Positions 33,019 to 41,461 of a stretch of DNA of 64,000 bases are shown piece after piece. Position numbers and translations under genes: made by a program. The notes under the pieces were generated by a model. It ran no database searches. It was not told the origin of the DNA and saw only the letters and a list, made by a program, of their open reading frames with translations. Position 1 is the first letter of the stretch. Every line of letters starts with the position of its first letter. Location: assembly GCA_038227435.1 (NCBI GenBank), contig JBBRPW010000001.1:57197-121196 (forward strand). Direction: 5' to 3'. Origin of the DNA: JBBRNV01 sp038227435 (lineage in GTDB: Bacteria; Patescibacteriota; Minisyncoccia; Phycocordibacterales; CALRBL01).

Positions 33019-33873
33019 ATGAATCAGCTCGATAGAACAACTAAAATTCTTTTGTGGGTACTAGCTAGTGTAGGAATCATTTTAATAGGTTTGGTTATTT
33101 ACTTTTTATTCTTGCAATCTAATACGGTAAAAATTCATAATATTGGAATCAATACAAACTTTAATACAGGGCAAAATGGGGGAGCTACTTCAACTAACAT
33201 ACATAGTTCAAGTACGGTACATTCTTCAGCAAGCAGTACTTTAGCAACTACAACTGCAAGTAATCGCCTTTTATATATTCAAAATTTTCTTAATACCCAA
33301 GCTGATTGGAAAATACATAGTAACGACGAGTCAGGTTTTACCATTAAAATTCCTAAAGATGTTCAGGATTCTATTGTTTTAGGTTTGCAAAGTAAATTTG
33401 ATATTTCTTTGCCAAATTCAAATTTACCTGCAGGCACAACAGATAGAATCAGTAACGTTTCAATGATTATTGCTCCACTTACTTCAATGAACGATCAAGG
33501 TGCGTGTATTAATAATATGTCTAATACAACCCCTTCTCCTTCGCAGGGTAATATTAAAATTACCAATGAAGATAACAGAGTTTTATTAAGACTTGGTCCT
33601 AATAGTGTGTATCGACAGAAGCAATCAATTGATAGTTCAGCCACAACTAATTTCGGTCTAAATAGTAAAACCGCACAGCTCGATAAAATGTTAACAATTA
33701 ATGTTATATATCGATTCTATTTACAATCAAGCACGTGTTACGACGCTCGAATTATTTATACACGTCATGTTGATCAATCAGAAACCGAAGCATTAATTTT
33801 AAATACTAAAGAGTTGGAAGATGCAATCCAAAACTTAGGTCAAGCTATTATTACTTCTTTTGCTTCAAATTAA
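33019..33873 (+). CDS. Membrane-anchored hypothetical protein
   Basis: A 284-aa protein from ATG at 33019; a TTG at 33007 is also in frame but less likely. One membrane helix (about 9-33) is followed by a Ser/Thr/Asn-rich linker (about 50-90) and a mixed alpha/beta domain with two Cys (GACINN and STCYDARIIY) that could form a disulfide outside the membrane. No family is recognised. It lies between secY and adk in an otherwise conserved gene order. Confidence 0.65.
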   Translation: MNQLDRTTKILLWVLASVGIILIGLVIYFLFLQSNTVKIHNIGINTNFNTGQNGGATSTNIHSSSTVHSSASSTLATTTASNRLLYIQNFLNTQADWKIHSNDESGFTIKIPKDVQDSIVLGLQSKFDISLPNSNLPAGTTDRISNVSMIIAPLTSMNDQGACINNMSNTTPSPSQGNIKITNEDNRVLLRLGPNSVYRQKQSIDSSATTNFGLNSKTAQLDKMLTINVIYRFYLQSSTCYDARIIYTRHVDQSETEALILNTKELEDAIQNLGQAIITSFASN

Positions 33874-33883
33874 TTTTTTAAAA

Positions 33884-34501
33884 ATGAAACCCATCACCGT
33901 TATATTTATTGGAAGATCAGGATCTGGAAAAGGAACACAAGCAAGAATGCTTGAAGATTATATTCGAGATAATGATTCACAAAATTTACCCGTTCTTTAT
34001 TTAGAAACAGGAAAAGCGTTTAGAGAATTTATTAAAGGAAGCTCACTTGGAAGTGAATTGGCTAATAAACGAGTAGCAACAGGGGAGCGCCAGCCCGACT
34101 TTTTAGCCATTTGGATGTGGGCGCATACAGTTGTTCTTACTCTAGAAGCAGAAATGCACTTAATTGTTGATGGAACTCCGCGTTCTTTACCTGAAGCTGA
34201 AATTTTACAAACTGCCCTCGATTTTTATGTCCGACAAGACGTACATATTATCTATTTGCAGGTAAGTCGCGAATGGTCTATAAATCACTTGCGTAATAGA
34301 GGAAGAGCCGACGATATTAATATGTCATCAATTGAGCAAAGAATGAGCTGGTTTGATGATCAGGTAATGCCCGCAGTTGAATTCTTTAAGGCAAGCGGAA
34401 AGGTTAATTTTAGTGAAATTAGTGCCGAACAAAATATTGAACAAGTACACGCTGATATTATGAAAAAAGTGTTTGGAATTGAAGAAAAAGTTGAAGCATA
34501 A
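33884..34501 (+). CDS. adk: Adenylate kinase family protein
   Basis: Transfers phosphate between ATP and AMP, or is a close NMP-kinase relative. The P-loop is GRSGSGKGTQA and the NMP-binding part LETGKAFREFIKGSSLG; VDGTPRSLPEAE replaces LDGFPRT, and RGRADD the lid GRxDD motif. The lid is short and lacks the zinc cysteines. Its position between secY and map supports adk. ATG at 33884 is used because the frame from 33860 overlaps the upstream gene. Confidence 0.85.
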   Translation: MKPITVIFIGRSGSGKGTQARMLEDYIRDNDSQNLPVLYLETGKAFREFIKGSSLGSELANKRVATGERQPDFLAIWMWAHTVVLTLEAEMHLIVDGTPRSLPEAEILQTALDFYVRQDVHIIYLQVSREWSINHLRNRGRADDINMSSIEQRMSWFDDQVMPAVEFFKASGKVNFSEISAEQNIEQVHADIMKKVFGIEEKVEA

Positions 34502-34536
34502 ACAGTATAAAAAAAGAGAAAAGTTTTAATAAACAA

Positions 34537-35307
34537 ATGATTCGATATAAAACAAAAGAAGATATAGTCACACTTAGAGCTGGCGGAAAAATTATTGCTT
34601 CAATTCTTGAAGAGCTTTCTTCTATTACTGAGGTTGGATTTTCAACAATGGTATATCACGATAAAACAATTGAGCTTTGTGAAAAATATAATGTGAAACC
34701 AGTATTTTTAGGCTATACCCCTGTTGGGGCTAAACGAGCGTATCCAGGAGCGGTATGTATTTCAATTAATAATGAAATTGTTCATGGAATTCCAAATGAA
34801 AAACCGCGAATACTGAAAGACGGCGACATTGTTTCGATCGATATGGGGATTGTCTATCAAAACATGATTCTAGACTCTGCAATTACTGTAGGAGTTGGCC
34901 AAATAGATGAAACTGCCCAAAAGCTAATAAATGTTACAAAAGACGCATTGTACGTAGGAATTACCAAAGCAGTGGCAGGAGGGCGTTTAGGCGATATCGG
35001 AGCCGCTATTGAGCAAGTAGCCCTTAAAGCCGGTTTTAGCGTAGCAGAAGACCTATGTGGGCATGGAGTAGGATATGCAGTTCATGAAGACCCATATGTG
35101 CCAAATATAGGCCGAGCTGGAACTGGAATTAGGTTAGAACCAGGACTTGTTATCGCCATTGAACCCATGTTTTGTGAGAAAAAAGGAAAAATTAAAGTGC
35201 TTAATGATGGCTATACGATTGTGACAAAAGATGGAGGAAGGGCAGCACATTTTGAACATACAATTGCTATTACCGAAGAGGGACCAGTTATTTTATCGGG
35301 GAAGTAA
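34537..35307 (+). CDS. map: Methionine aminopeptidase, type I
   Basis: Removes the initiator Met from nascent proteins. The five metal ligands are visible in SIDMGIVYQNMILDSA (two Asp), CGHGVG (His), IEPMF (Glu) and FEHTI (Glu). GYPGAVCISINNEIVHGIP-type sequence is present as YPGAVCISINNEIVHGIP. 256 aa. No infA or rpmJ follows, unlike the classical order. Confidence 0.96.
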   Translation: MIRYKTKEDIVTLRAGGKIIASILEELSSITEVGFSTMVYHDKTIELCEKYNVKPVFLGYTPVGAKRAYPGAVCISINNEIVHGIPNEKPRILKDGDIVSIDMGIVYQNMILDSAITVGVGQIDETAQKLINVTKDALYVGITKAVAGGRLGDIGAAIEQVALKAGFSVAEDLCGHGVGYAVHEDPYVPNIGRAGTGIRLEPGLVIAIEPMFCEKKGKIKVLNDGYTIVTKDGGRAAHFEHTIAITEEGPVILSGK

Positions 35308-35368
35308 TTATTTAATTAAACTCTTTCTTATAAGATTTTGTTTCTATCATTTTGTAAACTATTTGGTG

Positions 35369-35374
35369 TATAAT
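35369..35374 (+). promoter_or_regulatory. TATAAT box placing transcription start at the GTG start codon
   Basis: A consensus TATAAT preceded by GTG. Seven bases after it lies the GTG proposed as the start of the next gene, so the mRNA would be leaderless. No convincing -35 is seen at 16-18 bases. Confidence 0.45.
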
Positions 35375-35380
35375 ATTTTT

Positions 35381-38281
35381 GTGGAACAGCGTTCATCTCA
35401 ATTAAAATCTCCTCAAGAAAATAATTTGAAAGGAGAAGTAAAACTTTTTAAAAATCCTGAAGAGGAGTTGGCTTATTTACGCGCGCAAGTTGCAAAACAA
35501 GAGGAGCTTTTAATTGAGAGAGCCGAAAAAAAAGGAGAGACTCCCCATATCGATAGGGAAGAGCTTATTATGAATGAGCTCAAAAATTATGTAAAAAAAC
35601 TTCCTGAAGAAACGCTTGAAAAAGGATATCGAATGATTGAGCCGCATCAGCAAGCAATCGTTTTAGATTTACCTCCTGAATCTCATGATGAAAACATGAG
35701 TGAACTGATTGGAATGATCGAAGAGAAAGGAATTTACAATACACTTTCAATCGTGGGACGAATGAATAATCCTCACATCGAAGACGATTTCCATAGATTC
35801 TTGGTTGGATTTGTAAAGAAGGGTTATCAGGTTAATAAGTTAAATTCAAACGAAACTCTCTCTCACGCTCTTCATCACACATTGTTTGAGGTTAACTTAC
35901 CTCAAGAGAAAAAAGCCGAAAAAGAAAAAACTCTTAAAGAATTGCTTTCAAAAATGGAGCAGTTTTATGCCGGAATGCTTACAATTTCTGGTGAAAAAAA
36001 TATCGGTGACTCTATTAGTATTGAGCTCGCTGTTTCTGATAACAGTCAGGAATTTATTTTCTATATTTCAGTTCCAGATACCAAGGCTAGTTTGTTTGAA
36101 AAACAAATTCTTTCTATATTTCCTAATGCAAAAATATATGAACGAAAAGAGGATTATAATATTTTCAATGCAGAAGGAGTAACCGCAGCATCAGTGGCAA
36201 CATTTAATAATCGCCCTATATATCCTCTAAAAACATACGAACAGTTTGATTACGATCCACTTAACGTAATACTAAACGGTTTTTCGAAGCTTCAAGAGGT
36301 AGGGGAAGGTGCCTCACTTCAAATTGTTTTTAATGCATCGGGCACTACTTACTCAACACCTTTTAGTAAAGCCCTCGAAGAGTTGCAAAAAGGTAAAAAA
36401 GCAAAAGATGTTACAGATATTTCATTTACTTTTGGAGAAACACTTAAAAAAGAATTAAAAACTGCAGGAAAAGACTTCATTAAGGATATGTTTGCTGGAG
36501 CTAAATCTGATAAAGAAAAAGAGAAGGAAGCAAGCAAGAAAGCAGAAGATAAGAGAGTAGATGATATTGCAGTAGAACAAGTTAAACACAAAATCGCATC
36601 GCCGATTGTCGCTGCTAATATTCGTCTTGTTGCATCTGCTCAAAACCGCTCACGAGCAGAAGACATTATTACCGACCTCGAGGCATCATTTAGCCAGTAT
36701 CAAAATACAACAGGAAATTCTATTTTATTTAAGCGGGTGAAAGATAATGAGATCGGTTCGTTCGTTCGTGATTTTAGTTTTAGAATGTTTAACGATACTC
36801 AAACACTTCCGCTTAATTTAAAGGAACTCACTTCGATTATGCACTTCCCAGAGGGAAGTATTGTGGACACTGGCCAACTAAAACAAAGTAAAGCAGGAAC
36901 TGCGCCAGCACCATTAGACATTCCACAAACTGGTGTGTATTTAGGTATGAATAAGCATCGAAATGTTGAGAAAAAGATTTTTATGTCTTCTGAGGATCGT
37001 TTAAGACACTTCTATATTGTAGGACAGACAGGAACTGGAAAATCGGTTTTTTTGAAGAATATGATTATTCAGGATATTAAAAATGGTGATGGTGTTTGTT
37101 TTATCGACCCACACGGCTCAGACGTGCTCGATATTTTAAGCCATGTTCCACCTGAAAGATATGACGATGTTATTTATTTTGACCCTAGCCAAACTGAACG
37201 TCCTATGGCTATGAACATGCTTGAGTACGATATCGATCAACCTCAACAAAAAACATTCGTTGTGAATGAATTGTTTTCAATTTTCGATAAATTATTTGAT
37301 ATGAAAACATCCGGAGGGCCAATGTTTGAACAATATTTTAGAAATGCTACCATGCTTGTTTTGGAAGATCCTGAATCAGGTTGCACATTGCTCGACGTGT
37401 CTCGTGTGCTCGCTAATAAAACATATCGAGAGCTGAAACTTTCAAAGTGTAAAAATCCTATCGTTCTACAATTTTGGAGAGAGATTGCGGATAAAGCAGG
37501 AGGGGAGTCGTCGCTTGCAAATATTGTGCCCTATATTACAAGTAAGTTCGATGTATTTTTAGCAAACGACGTAATGCGCCCACTTGTTGCTCAAGAAAAA
37601 TCATCATTCAACTTCCGTGATGTGATGGATAATAAAAAAATTCTTCTCGTAAATCTTTCAAAAGGAAAGTTGGGTGACATTAATGCAAGCTTGATCGGTC
37701 TAATTTTAGTAGGAAAAATTTTGATGGCCGCTCTCTCACGAGTAGATTTAGTGGGAACAAATTTAAATCCTTTCTATTTATATATTGATGAGTTCCAAAA
37801 CGTAACAACAAATTCTATTTCCGTTATTCTTTCTGAAGCTCGAAAATATAAATTATCACTTCATATTGCACATCAATTTATTGCACAACTTAAGGATGAA
37901 ATTAAGGATGCGGTGTTTGGAAACGTGGGATCGATGATTTCGTACCGAGTAGGAGCAGAAGATGCTGAATTTTTGGAAAAACAATTTGGCCCAACGTTCA
38001 CAGCACACGATATTATGAATCTCGATAACCTAAATGCATATGCAAGACTTTTGATTGGAGGAAAACCAGCGCGCCCATTTAACATTGCAGTGCCATTTCC
38101 ACCAACTGTAAGTAAAGATAATGTCGAAGCCCTTAAACAGCTGTCGTTCCTAAAATATGGCCGAAATAAAGACGAAATTGCCGAAATTATTGCTGAGAAA
38201 TATAAAAAAGAAGCTCCAAAACCACTTCCTCCACTCGATTCTCCATTAAAGCGAGCTCTTGATCCATTCGCTAAGATTTAA
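35381..38281 (+). CDS. VirD4/TraG-like membrane-associated ATPase, large form
   Basis: A 966-aa P-loop ATPase of the type IV secretion coupling/HerA-FtsK class. GTG at 35381 is chosen because the frame upstream runs inside map. An N-terminal Glu/Lys-rich helix leads to a long region (about 60-500) with paired alpha/beta units and an EKEKEASKKAEDKRVDD linker. The ATPase core has GQTGTGKS (548-555), FIDPHGSDV, LVNLSKGKLGD, YIDEFQN (D803-E804) and ILSEARKYKLSLHIAHQFI. No membrane helix is obvious. It is paralogous to the gene at 46640. It probably moves DNA or protein across the envelope, or serves type IV pilus-like machinery; this is inferred from the family. Confidence 0.82.
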   Translation: MEQRSSQLKSPQENNLKGEVKLFKNPEEELAYLRAQVAKQEELLIERAEKKGETPHIDREELIMNELKNYVKKLPEETLEKGYRMIEPHQQAIVLDLPPESHDENMSELIGMIEEKGIYNTLSIVGRMNNPHIEDDFHRFLVGFVKKGYQVNKLNSNETLSHALHHTLFEVNLPQEKKAEKEKTLKELLSKMEQFYAGMLTISGEKNIGDSISIELAVSDNSQEFIFYISVPDTKASLFEKQILSIFPNAKIYERKEDYNIFNAEGVTAASVATFNNRPIYPLKTYEQFDYDPLNVILNGFSKLQEVGEGASLQIVFNASGTTYSTPFSKALEELQKGKKAKDVTDISFTFGETLKKELKTAGKDFIKDMFAGAKSDKEKEKEASKKAEDKRVDDIAVEQVKHKIASPIVAANIRLVASAQNRSRAEDIITDLEASFSQYQNTTGNSILFKRVKDNEIGSFVRDFSFRMFNDTQTLPLNLKELTSIMHFPEGSIVDTGQLKQSKAGTAPAPLDIPQTGVYLGMNKHRNVEKKIFMSSEDRLRHFYIVGQTGTGKSVFLKNMIIQDIKNGDGVCFIDPHGSDVLDILSHVPPERYDDVIYFDPSQTERPMAMNMLEYDIDQPQQKTFVVNELFSIFDKLFDMKTSGGPMFEQYFRNATMLVLEDPESGCTLLDVSRVLANKTYRELKLSKCKNPIVLQFWREIADKAGGESSLANIVPYITSKFDVFLANDVMRPLVAQEKSSFNFRDVMDNKKILLVNLSKGKLGDINASLIGLILVGKILMAALSRVDLVGTNLNPFYLYIDEFQNVTTNSISVILSEARKYKLSLHIAHQFIAQLKDEIKDAVFGNVGSMISYRVGAEDAEFLEKQFGPTFTAHDIMNLDNLNAYARLLIGGKPARPFNIAVPFPPTVSKDNVEALKQLSFLKYGRNKDEIAEIIAEKYKKEAPKPLPPLDSPLKRALDPFAKI

Positions 38282-38334
38282 AAAGTAACATCGTATAGTC
38301 CAATGGTTATTTTATGTTCACTGGTATAATATAT

Positions 38335-38340
38335 CTGTTA
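38335..38340 (+). promoter_or_regulatory. Extended -10 promoter of ndk
   Basis: TGGTATAAT gives an extended -10 box 40 bases before the ndk ATG. No strong -35 is seen. Confidence 0.55.
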
Positions 38341-38379
38341 TATCTTTATCGGTAATTAATCAATATTTCAAGTATCTAT

Positions 38380-39003
38380 ATGAATGATCACTCTAAAAAA
38401 CATCATAAATACGAACAGACACTTGCGGTAATTAAGCCAGACGGAATTCAGCGCTCACTTATTGGTGAAATGATTAGTCGATTTGAACGTGTCGGGCTTA
38501 AATTAGTTGCTCTTAAAATGTTTACTCCGTCAAAAACTTTTATTGAGCAGCATTACACGATTGACCCAGCGTGGCATGAAATTACGGGAGGAAAAGCATT
38601 GGATCAAATTCGAAAAAGAGGGGAGGATCCTGAACAAATATTGACTCCTCGTGCAGTAGCGTCACGAATATTAGAACGACTTCAACATTACATGTCGAGT
38701 GGACCTGTAATTGCTATGGTTTGGCAAGGAGCGCATGCAGTTAAGTTAATACGAAAATTAATTGGAGGTACTGAACCGCTGTCATCTGATGTTGGAACAA
38801 TTCGTGGAGATTATGTCCTCGATTCATATGAATTAACCGAAAGGGATGATAGAGCCATTCGAAATTTGATTCATGCATCAGGAAGTGTGGAAGAAGCAGA
38901 TAATGAAATAAAATTGTGGTTTAAAAATGAAGAAATTTTATCCTATAAACTGGCTCAAGAAGTGATTTTATACGATGTTAATCTTGACGGCCTAAAAGAA
39001 TAA
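38380..39003 (+). CDS. ndk: Nucleoside diphosphate kinase, extended form
   Basis: Equalises NTP pools by a phospho-His relay. EQTLAVIKPDGIQRSLIGEMISRFERVGLKLVALKM and SGPVIAMVWQGAHAVKLIRKLIG are conserved. The catalytic His is H165 in NLIHASGS. At 207 aa it is about 65 longer than usual. There is an insertion of about 30 residues (TIDPAWHEITGGKALDQIRK and on), a longer pre-catalytic loop (SYELTERDDRAI), and a C-terminal extension. Such extended forms occur in CPR genomes. Confidence 0.93.
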   Translation: MNDHSKKHHKYEQTLAVIKPDGIQRSLIGEMISRFERVGLKLVALKMFTPSKTFIEQHYTIDPAWHEITGGKALDQIRKRGEDPEQILTPRAVASRILERLQHYMSSGPVIAMVWQGAHAVKLIRKLIGGTEPLSSDVGTIRGDYVLDSYELTERDDRAIRNLIHASGSVEEADNEIKLWFKNEEILSYKLAQEVILYDVNLDGLKE

Positions 39004-39034
39004 GGTCATAAGAAAATTTATTGTGTAAAAAGGG

Positions 39035-39061
39035 TTGCCAAATTTTTCTGAAGCGTATAAT
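39035..39061 (+). promoter_or_regulatory. Promoter of the structured RNA
   Basis: TTGCCA (39035-39040) and TATAAT (39056-39061), with a 15-base spacer. Transcription would start near 39068, at the foot of the long RNA stem. Confidence 0.65.
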
Positions 39062-39258
39062 GGTGGAAGGGTCGTTCACGTAACACTTTATCTAAATTTT
39101 TAAGTTCAGGGAGCTCGCGTCCTATTGCACCTTGGTGTAGTGGGTAGGGCACCCACCTAGTTCACTCTAGGGATGTTACTGGATGATCCTAATAAGAAGC
39201 CAATCTATAGGCGTTTAATGCAGAAAGTTGTGTTAAAGCGTTTAAAGATTGGCTTTTT
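39062..39258 (+). ncRNA. Structured non-coding RNA candidate, possibly 6S-like
   Basis: No ORF explains this stretch. After a consensus promoter, 39068-39084 pairs with 39175-39190 in a 16-bp stem with one bulged C and three G-U pairs. The inside has an unpaired AT-rich 5' side and a rod-like apical hairpin around GTGGGT/ACCCAC (39140-39156), with an alternative CCTAG/CTAGG hairpin (39156-39171). An intrinsic terminator follows: AAGCCAATCT (39197-39206) pairs perfectly with AGATTGGCTT (39246-39255), then TTTTT. The loop of the terminator holds GCGTTTAA twice. Size and rod shape recall 6S RNA, but tmRNA, RNase P and SRP signatures are absent and the 6S identity is a guess. Confidence 0.6.
39197..39258 (+). 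terminator. Intrinsic terminator of the structured RNA
   Basis: A perfect 10-bp stem with a long, partly structured 39-base loop and a TTTTT tail. Confidence 0.8.
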
Positions 39259-39284
39259 ACTTTCTCTTTATTTTTAGGGCTATT

Positions 39285-39378
39285 TATGGCATAATCGTAA
39301 GCCGTTGTTCTTTGAGGCTTGTATGGCTCTAAAAACAGGCTTTTCACTAAACCTAAACTAAAGTTTCTCCCCGAAACT
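39285..39378 (+). promoter_or_regulatory. Promoter and leader of the orphan at 39379
   Basis: A CATAAT-type -10 (about 39290) is followed by a leader with AAGCC/GGCTT around a 12-base loop (39300-39321). Just before the ATG comes GTTTCTCCCCGAAACT, similar to GTTTCACCCCAACCCT before the orphan at 14925. Confidence 0.4.
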
Positions 39379-39918
39379 ATGTTGCGTAATATAGCACTTC
39401 ACTTTGACGAATGGTGGTGGCAACATCGTCATTCCTCAGTCAGTCAATTCTTCAGGCGCAAGAAAATGCGTCCGTTGTGTAGGCTTATTCGCCGACTGAT
39501 GCGTATCGACAAACATTCACAAGATGCCATTGTCAACCAAGTTGTTGAAGAAATGTTTCAACTAAGACAGCTACTTATACTAGCTTCTCAGATTGGAAAT
39601 ACCACTTCATGCATCAAAGCACTAATGCTTCGTGGTCACGATGTGGTGTGCGGAATCTCAGTTCGTTATGAAATTGGATACATTAGTGTAACCGTAACCA
39701 GCGACTCATTATTGCTCAATCAAGCAGTGATCAGTAAATTAGATGACCGCGCAAGAGCTTCAAACATACATATTAATTCGAATCGAATCTTCGTATACAC
39801 CCAGAACCTCGGTCTATGCGATGTTCTTTCACAACACTGTCCACCTCCTTACTCCTACGCTTTCGTGAGACTAACTCCCGAAGAGCAAAATAGTTTGGGT
39901 GGCATGTGCATCCCGTAA
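39379..39918 (+). CDS. Orphan hypothetical protein in a single-gene unit
   Basis: A 179-aa protein of unknown family. ATG at 39379 is preferred because the frame from 39319 begins inside the leader hairpin. The N-terminus is aromatic and basic (HFDEWWWQHRHSS, FFRRKKMRPLCRLIRRLMR) and the C-terminal half looks beta-rich (GISVRYEIGYISVTVTSD). Of 16 arginines only 2 use CGA, against 13 of 16 in rpsL. Composition is less AT-rich than the flanking ndk and nuclease genes. A terminator follows. Confidence 0.6.
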   Translation: MLRNIALHFDEWWWQHRHSSVSQFFRRKKMRPLCRLIRRLMRIDKHSQDAIVNQVVEEMFQLRQLLILASQIGNTTSCIKALMLRGHDVVCGISVRYEIGYISVTVTSDSLLLNQAVISKLDDRARASNIHINSNRIFVYTQNLGLCDVLSQHCPPPYSYAFVRLTPEEQNSLGGMCIP

Positions 39919-39924
39919 TCTCAC

Positions 39925-39966
39925 CAACTGTCATTGTGGTTCTATCCCACTTGGCAGTTTTTTTAT
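39925..39966 (+). terminator. Intrinsic terminator of the orphan at 39379-39918
   Basis: AACTGTCA pairs with TGGCAGTT, with an inner GTGG/CCAC helix, then TTTTTTT. Confidence 0.85.
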
Positions 39967-40014
39967 TTCTAAAAATAATTTTAAATTATTCTTTTAGTAC
40001 GATACAATGTATTA

Positions 40015-41400
40015 ATGGTTAAACAACTGAAACTTACTTTTTGTGGAGGGGCAAGCACAGTAACGGGCGCAAATTTTTTACTTGAAAGTGAAACTACTCG
40101 AATTTTAATTGATTGCGGACTTGAACAAGGAGGAAAGGCTGCTGAAATGAAAAATCACAAAGATTTTTCATTCGATCCAACTACTATTGATTTTTTATTA
40201 ATCACTCATGCACATCTTGATCACATTGGACGAATTCCTCTGTTGGTAAAAAAAGGATTTAAAGGAGTTATTTATTCAACTGCTGAAACTAAAGAATTAG
40301 CACTACCCATGCTCGAGGACAGTGTTAAATTACTTGGCCAGGAAGCGGCAAGAGACGGCTTAAATGCTATATATAATGAGCATGACGTAGGTAACTGTTT
40401 TATTCATTGGCAAACTATCCCTTACAGGTCTAAATTTAATTTGAACGATGAATTCTCAGTACTTTTAAAAGATGCAGGCCACGTACTTGGCTCATGTATG
40501 TATGAAATCTCATATAATAATAAAAAGATTGTGTTTACGGGCGATTTAGGAAATACTCCAACACCACTATTGCGAAACACCGAAGACATTACCGATGCAA
40601 ATTACTTAGTGATGGAAAGTGTGTATGGCGACAGAAATCATGAACCAATTGAAGAGCGACGAAACAAATTAGAAGATGTAATTGAAGAAACAATTCGTCT
40701 AAAAGGAGTCTTAATGATTCCATGTTTTTCACTTGAGAAAACACAAGTAATTATTTTCGAACTAAGTAGGTTGATTGAAGAGGGAAGAGTACAAATGCTT
40801 CCCGTATTTATCGATTCACCACTTGCAATTAAAGTAACCGACATTTATAGAAAACACTTCAATGACTTTAACGAAGGTGCACAAAGAGTGATGGGAGGAC
40901 ACAGCCCCGCAACTCGAATTCATGATCTATTTGATTTTAAAGGGATCAAATATACTTCAACAGTTGAAGAATCAAAGGCAATTAAATTTGCACCTAGCCC
41001 AAAAATTATTATTGCAGGATCCGGAATGTCGAATGGTGGCCGAATTACACACCACGAGCTTAATTATATGGGTGATTCGAAGAATACTTTATTATTAATT
41101 GGGTATCAGTCTGCCGGCACAATTGGCCGTCAAATTTCTGAAGGATTAAAAACACTTACAATGTATGGTCAAACGGTTCAAATTAGAGCTCGAATTGTTT
41201 CAATCGATGGATATTCGTCTCATAAAGATTCTGATCATTTACTTGAATTTGCAGAAAATAGTATCGACACACTTGAAAAAGTTTTTGTGGTAATGGGAGA
41301 GCCGAAGTCATCATCATTTTTGGCACAGCGAATGCGAGATTATTTAGGAATCAATGCATTTCATCCTGACGAGGGGACGAGTGTTGTGTTAGATTTTTAA
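40015..41400 (+). CDS. Metallo-beta-lactamase / beta-CASP ribonuclease (CPSF-like)
   Basis: A 461-aa RNA-processing nuclease of the archaeal CPSF/YSH1-like family also found in bacteria. The zinc motif HAHLDH is at 65-70, with further ligands in DAGHVLGS and TGDLGNT. The beta-CASP domain follows (CFSLEKTQ, FIDSPLAIKVT), then the C-terminal RNA-specificity part (IIAGSGMSNGGRITHH, IDGYSSHKD). It lacks the C-terminal domain of RNase J. The substrate could be mRNA or precursor RNA ends. Confidence 0.92.
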   Translation: MVKQLKLTFCGGASTVTGANFLLESETTRILIDCGLEQGGKAAEMKNHKDFSFDPTTIDFLLITHAHLDHIGRIPLLVKKGFKGVIYSTAETKELALPMLEDSVKLLGQEAARDGLNAIYNEHDVGNCFIHWQTIPYRSKFNLNDEFSVLLKDAGHVLGSCMYEISYNNKKIVFTGDLGNTPTPLLRNTEDITDANYLVMESVYGDRNHEPIEERRNKLEDVIEETIRLKGVLMIPCFSLEKTQVIIFELSRLIEEGRVQMLPVFIDSPLAIKVTDIYRKHFNDFNEGAQRVMGGHSPATRIHDLFDFKGIKYTSTVEESKAIKFAPSPKIIIAGSGMSNGGRITHHELNYMGDSKNTLLLIGYQSAGTIGRQISEGLKTLTMYGQTVQIRARIVSIDGYSSHKDSDHLLEFAENSIDTLEKVFVVMGEPKSSSFLAQRMRDYLGINAFHPDEGTSVVLDF

Positions 41401-41461
41401 AAATACTTTTCCACAGTAATTTTATTTATTTTAATGTATACTATCGTTATAAAAGAGTTCT

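Noticed and set aside
35231..35380. Longer N-terminus for the large ATPase
   Set aside because: The extension lies within map in another frame and before a TATAAT box; its residues look non-coding.
39128..39175. tRNA-like stretch (D-arm-like TGGTGTAGTGGGTAGGGCACC and a GTTCACTC segment)
   Set aside because: No 7-bp acceptor stem, no proper anticodon arm and no T-arm pairing. The bases are better used in the rod-like RNA hairpin.
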